Of a stretch of 64,000 nt of DNA, positions 62,265 to 64,000 are shown piece after piece (position 1 is the stretch's first letter; each line of letters opens with the position of its first letter). The translations under genes were made by a program, and so were the position numbers. Origin of the DNA: Nitrosopumilaceae archaeon (GTDB lineage Archaea; Thermoproteota; Nitrososphaeria; Nitrososphaerales; Nitrosopumilaceae); contig JASHNR010000061.1 of the NCBI GenBank assembly GCA_030041535.1, forward strand, positions 22,065 through 86,064. The letters run 5' to 3'. The notes beneath the pieces are model-generated. The model had not been told where the DNA came from and did no database searches. It saw nothing but the letters and a program-made list of their open reading frames with translations.

Positions 62265-62407
62265 AGTATACTACGTTATACCATGGTATATTGTGGCATA
62301 AAAATGGACCGCAAGTCAAACCAGGAATTTATGCAAAAAATGCAATGTCCTATGGGACTAGAAGTGAAAATCCTAATTATTGTATATCAATGGTATGTTC
62401 GATGAAC

Positions 62408-62782
62408 TCACTCTCTTATTTTTTCAATCTCGGCATTTCTCTCAATCTTCAATAGTTGTTCATACGCCTCTATCTCTTTTCTCCTCAGTTCCGGATCTGC
62501 TGTGCTGTTGGCATTTTTTGAGGCCTCTTCGAGTTGCCTCATTGCTCTCTTGAGATTTTTTCTAGCTTTGCACAATTCACGCACAGCCTGCCTGTCTCGT
62601 GAGCTGCTGGCAGCCTCTCTTGCCTCTTCCCACCGTATCCTTGTCTCAAGCAATTTTGGATCATATTCTGAAGGCAATAGATGCGGATCTTCGTGTTTTT
62701 CATTTAATGGTACCAGTAAATAATTTTGAACTGGCAGAAGAAAAGGGGCTGGCCTACCAAAAAATTGGTAAGTCACATACAT
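62408..62782 (-). CDS. Hypothetical coiled-coil protein
   Basis: About 124 aa. The N-terminus is mildly hydrophobic (YVTYQFFGRPAPFLLPVQNY); the rest is a long charged helix (WEEAREAASSSRDRQAVREL ... LEEASKNANSTADPELRRKE). No known domain. The ATG at 62782 is used; TTG three bases earlier is possible. Confidence 0.45.
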   Translation of the reverse strand: MYVTYQFFGRPAPFLLPVQNYLLVPLNEKHEDPHLLPSEYDPKLLETRIRWEEAREAASSSRDRQAVRELCKARKNLKRAMRQLEEASKNANSTADPELRRKEIEAYEQLLKIERNAEIEKIRE

Positions 62783-62923
62783 CAAACCAGAACCTTTAGA
62801 TCCATTTCATAAAAACCGATCACTATGACTCTGATACGTGAATTCACATAGTCATGGATTATAGTAAATATCACAAACAAGGTTTAGCAATTGTTATAAC
62901 AATGAAAGGTGGTTTACAATGGT

Positions 62924-63184
62924 ATGAGCATCATAGAGACAACACATGGAAAGCTCTTGGTTATGATATTAGGTGTGGCAATGGTTGCTGCATTTGGTAG
63001 TTCTATGGCGTACGCACAGACTACACAAGGACAGAGTCTGAGCCAGACTTTGCTGATACAGGACCAAGGATTTCAAATGAATGGCGGTGTCATGTTTAGT
63101 ATGGGCCATGGCGGAATTGGTCCCATAGTAATGTGTCATGGAAATATGAGCGACTCTCAGACACCTGGCAACACAATCCCCTAG
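62924..63184 (+). CDS. Small secreted protein (86 aa)
   Basis: A clear signal peptide (LLVMILGVAMVAAFGSSMAY, cut near AYA-QTT) followed by a short Gly/Met/His-containing mature part (MNGGVMFSMGHGGIGPIVMC) with one Cys. The Met/His content might bind copper, but this is speculative. The ATG at 62924 is chosen over a GTG five codons upstream. Confidence 0.55.
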   Translation: MSIIETTHGKLLVMILGVAMVAAFGSSMAYAQTTQGQSLSQTLLIQDQGFQMNGGVMFSMGHGGIGPIVMCHGNMSDSQTPGNTIP

Positions 63185-63273
63185 CAGCACAACTGGCAAG
63201 TCAGACATGGCTCCACATGTACTTGTTTTATTGTAATGCCAAGGCTAGTTTTGCTACCCGTACAAGCTATAAA

Positions 63274-64000
63274 CTATTGAAAGTAGTTTGAAAAATCAGA
63301 AAGTGATCGCTGCTTTGTATCGGTCCAGGTTACATGAGGCAGTCCCATTAAGACCCTCAGCTTGTTGGCAGTAACTGGGGAAAATCCCTCAAAGTGGTTG
63401 TTTGCCATTGCAACAACAAGCAAAACTTGGTTTTTTACTGAATCAAGCTTCTCTGCCCATCTTTCCAGCAGAGGGCTTTGGTCTTTTTGGATCTTGCCAA
63501 ACTCACTTTCTGGTATTGACCTATCACCAATTAACCTAAGATAGACAAAGTCTGTGGTCACAGGAGCTGGGTTTATGACACCTTCTATTTCGTTCCAGAC
63601 AAGGCAGAGGTTTTTCTCCCCTAGATACTTGTATGATTCTTCTGTGAACCATGACGGGTGCCTTCCTTCCACTGCGTAACGATAATTTTTTGGGAGGTGG
63701 TTTACCATCTTTTCTAGATTGGGTTTTGCTTCTGCAAATGACAATGACGGTGGTAGTTGTATCACAAGAATCTTCATCTTAGATTCCAAAGGTTTGATGG
63801 AATCTATGAATTGATCAAGGTAGGGGCCTGGCCTGAGCCTGTTGTCATGTGTAATAATTTTTGGAAGCTTGGCAGTAAAAATGAAATTCTTAGGTGTGTC
63901 AGAGAACCATTTCCTTGTCATTGATTGTGTTGGAATCCTGTAGAACGTGGAATTTATCTCGGTGATATCAAATGCGGATGAATAGTGTTTTAGGTATTCT
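63274..64000 (-). CDS. DUF72 (YecE-like) protein, 5' end beyond the window
   Basis: A TIM-barrel protein of the DUF72 family. In-frame coding continues to the window edge (EYLKHYSSAFDITEINSTFY before TRKWF), so the gene is cut there and the ATG at 63921 is internal. Motifs NSTFYRIP, NYRYAVEGRHPSWF and VYLRLIGDRS fit DUF72. Function unproven in the family. Confidence 0.88.
   Translation of the reverse strand, partial: EYLKHYSSAFDITEINSTFYRIPTQSMTRKWFSDTPKNFIFTAKLPKIITHDNRLRPGPYLDQFIDSIKPLESKMKILVIQLPPSLSFAEAKPNLEKMVNHLPKNYRYAVEGRHPSWFTEESYKYLGEKNLCLVWNEIEGVINPAPVTTDFVYLRLIGDRSIPESEFGKIQKDQSPLLERWAEKLDSVKNQVLLVVAMANNHFEGFSPVTANKLRVLMGLPHVTWTDTKQRSLSDFSNYFQ

Overview
The window looks like chromosomal DNA of an ammonia-oxidising archaeon (Nitrososphaeria/Thaumarchaeota). 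The main signs are an archaeal A-type ATP synthase operon, Nep1, archaeal UMP kinase, the archaeal pantoate kinase/phosphopantothenate synthetase route to CoA, B12-dependent ribonucleotide reductase, UbiB, VKOR, leaderless genes with TATA boxes about 26 nt upstream, and several secreted proteins ending in a Trp-rich 'P-W-x-K-x-x-A-x-W-W' module common in this group. The genus cannot be fixed from the sequence; a Nitrosotalea- or Nitrosopumilus-like organism is an inference. No ammonia oxidation genes, rRNA, CRISPR array, prophage or intact insertion sequence were seen.

Layout. 0-3.2 kb: Nep1, tRNA-Gly(UCC), and two secreted proteins (one with HELLH, one resembling a glycoside hydrolase). 3.2-8.4 kb: NrdJ, then a large HTH/ATP-cone/NrdD-like protein with no catalytic cysteine or glycyl-radical loop, then a 53-aa zinc ribbon. 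8.5-11.6 kb: thiolase with its DUF35 partner, a zinc-finger protein, a nitrilase-family amidase and a tiny tautomerase. 11.6-19.1 kb: secreted proteins around a metal ABC transporter with a divergent NikR-like regulator. 19.1-20.5 kb: divergent pyrB and pyrI. 20.5-29.2 kb: A-ATP synthase operon read K-E-C-F-A-B-D-(small ORF)-H-I on the minus strand. 29.3-35.2 kb: rhodanese, conserved hypotheticals, and a tmk/HD-phosphohydrolase/pyrH nucleotide cluster. 35.2-40 kb: a PAS histidine kinase bracketed by an exact 23-nt repeat, Hsp20, a FUSC-like membrane protein and UbiB. 40-43.6 kb: a MacB/FtsX-like permease, an ATPase and a surface-anchored COG1361-type protein in one operon. 43.7-46.1 kb: a tandem Lrp/AsnC regulator, a Nudix hydrolase and a PhoU-like protein. 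46.2-49.9 kb: a four-gene CoA operon (PoK-PPS-PanB-CoaBC) with short overlaps. 50-51.3 kb: DUF929 thioredoxin-like protein plus VKOR. 51.5-64 kb: an accessory-looking stretch of toxin-antitoxin genes (one toxin frameshifted), UspA, secreted and small membrane proteins, an LRV-type repeat protein, zinc-binding microproteins, a gene-fragment duplication and a DUF72 gene cut by the window edge.

How the parts fit. The window is rich in nucleotide and cofactor metabolism: NrdJ, Tmk, the HD phosphohydrolase, PyrH, PyrB and PyrI cover deoxynucleotide and pyrimidine supply, and the CoA operon supports the acyl-CoA chemistry of the thiolase. The most unusual item is the NrdD-fold protein that keeps a DNA-binding domain and a nucleotide-sensing ATP-cone but has no cysteine except the four of its terminal zinc site. 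It may be a dNTP-responsive regulator of the neighbouring reductase. Several starts were moved from the longest reading frame using TATA spacing or Shine-Dalgarno position, including two non-canonical starts (CTG and ATT).
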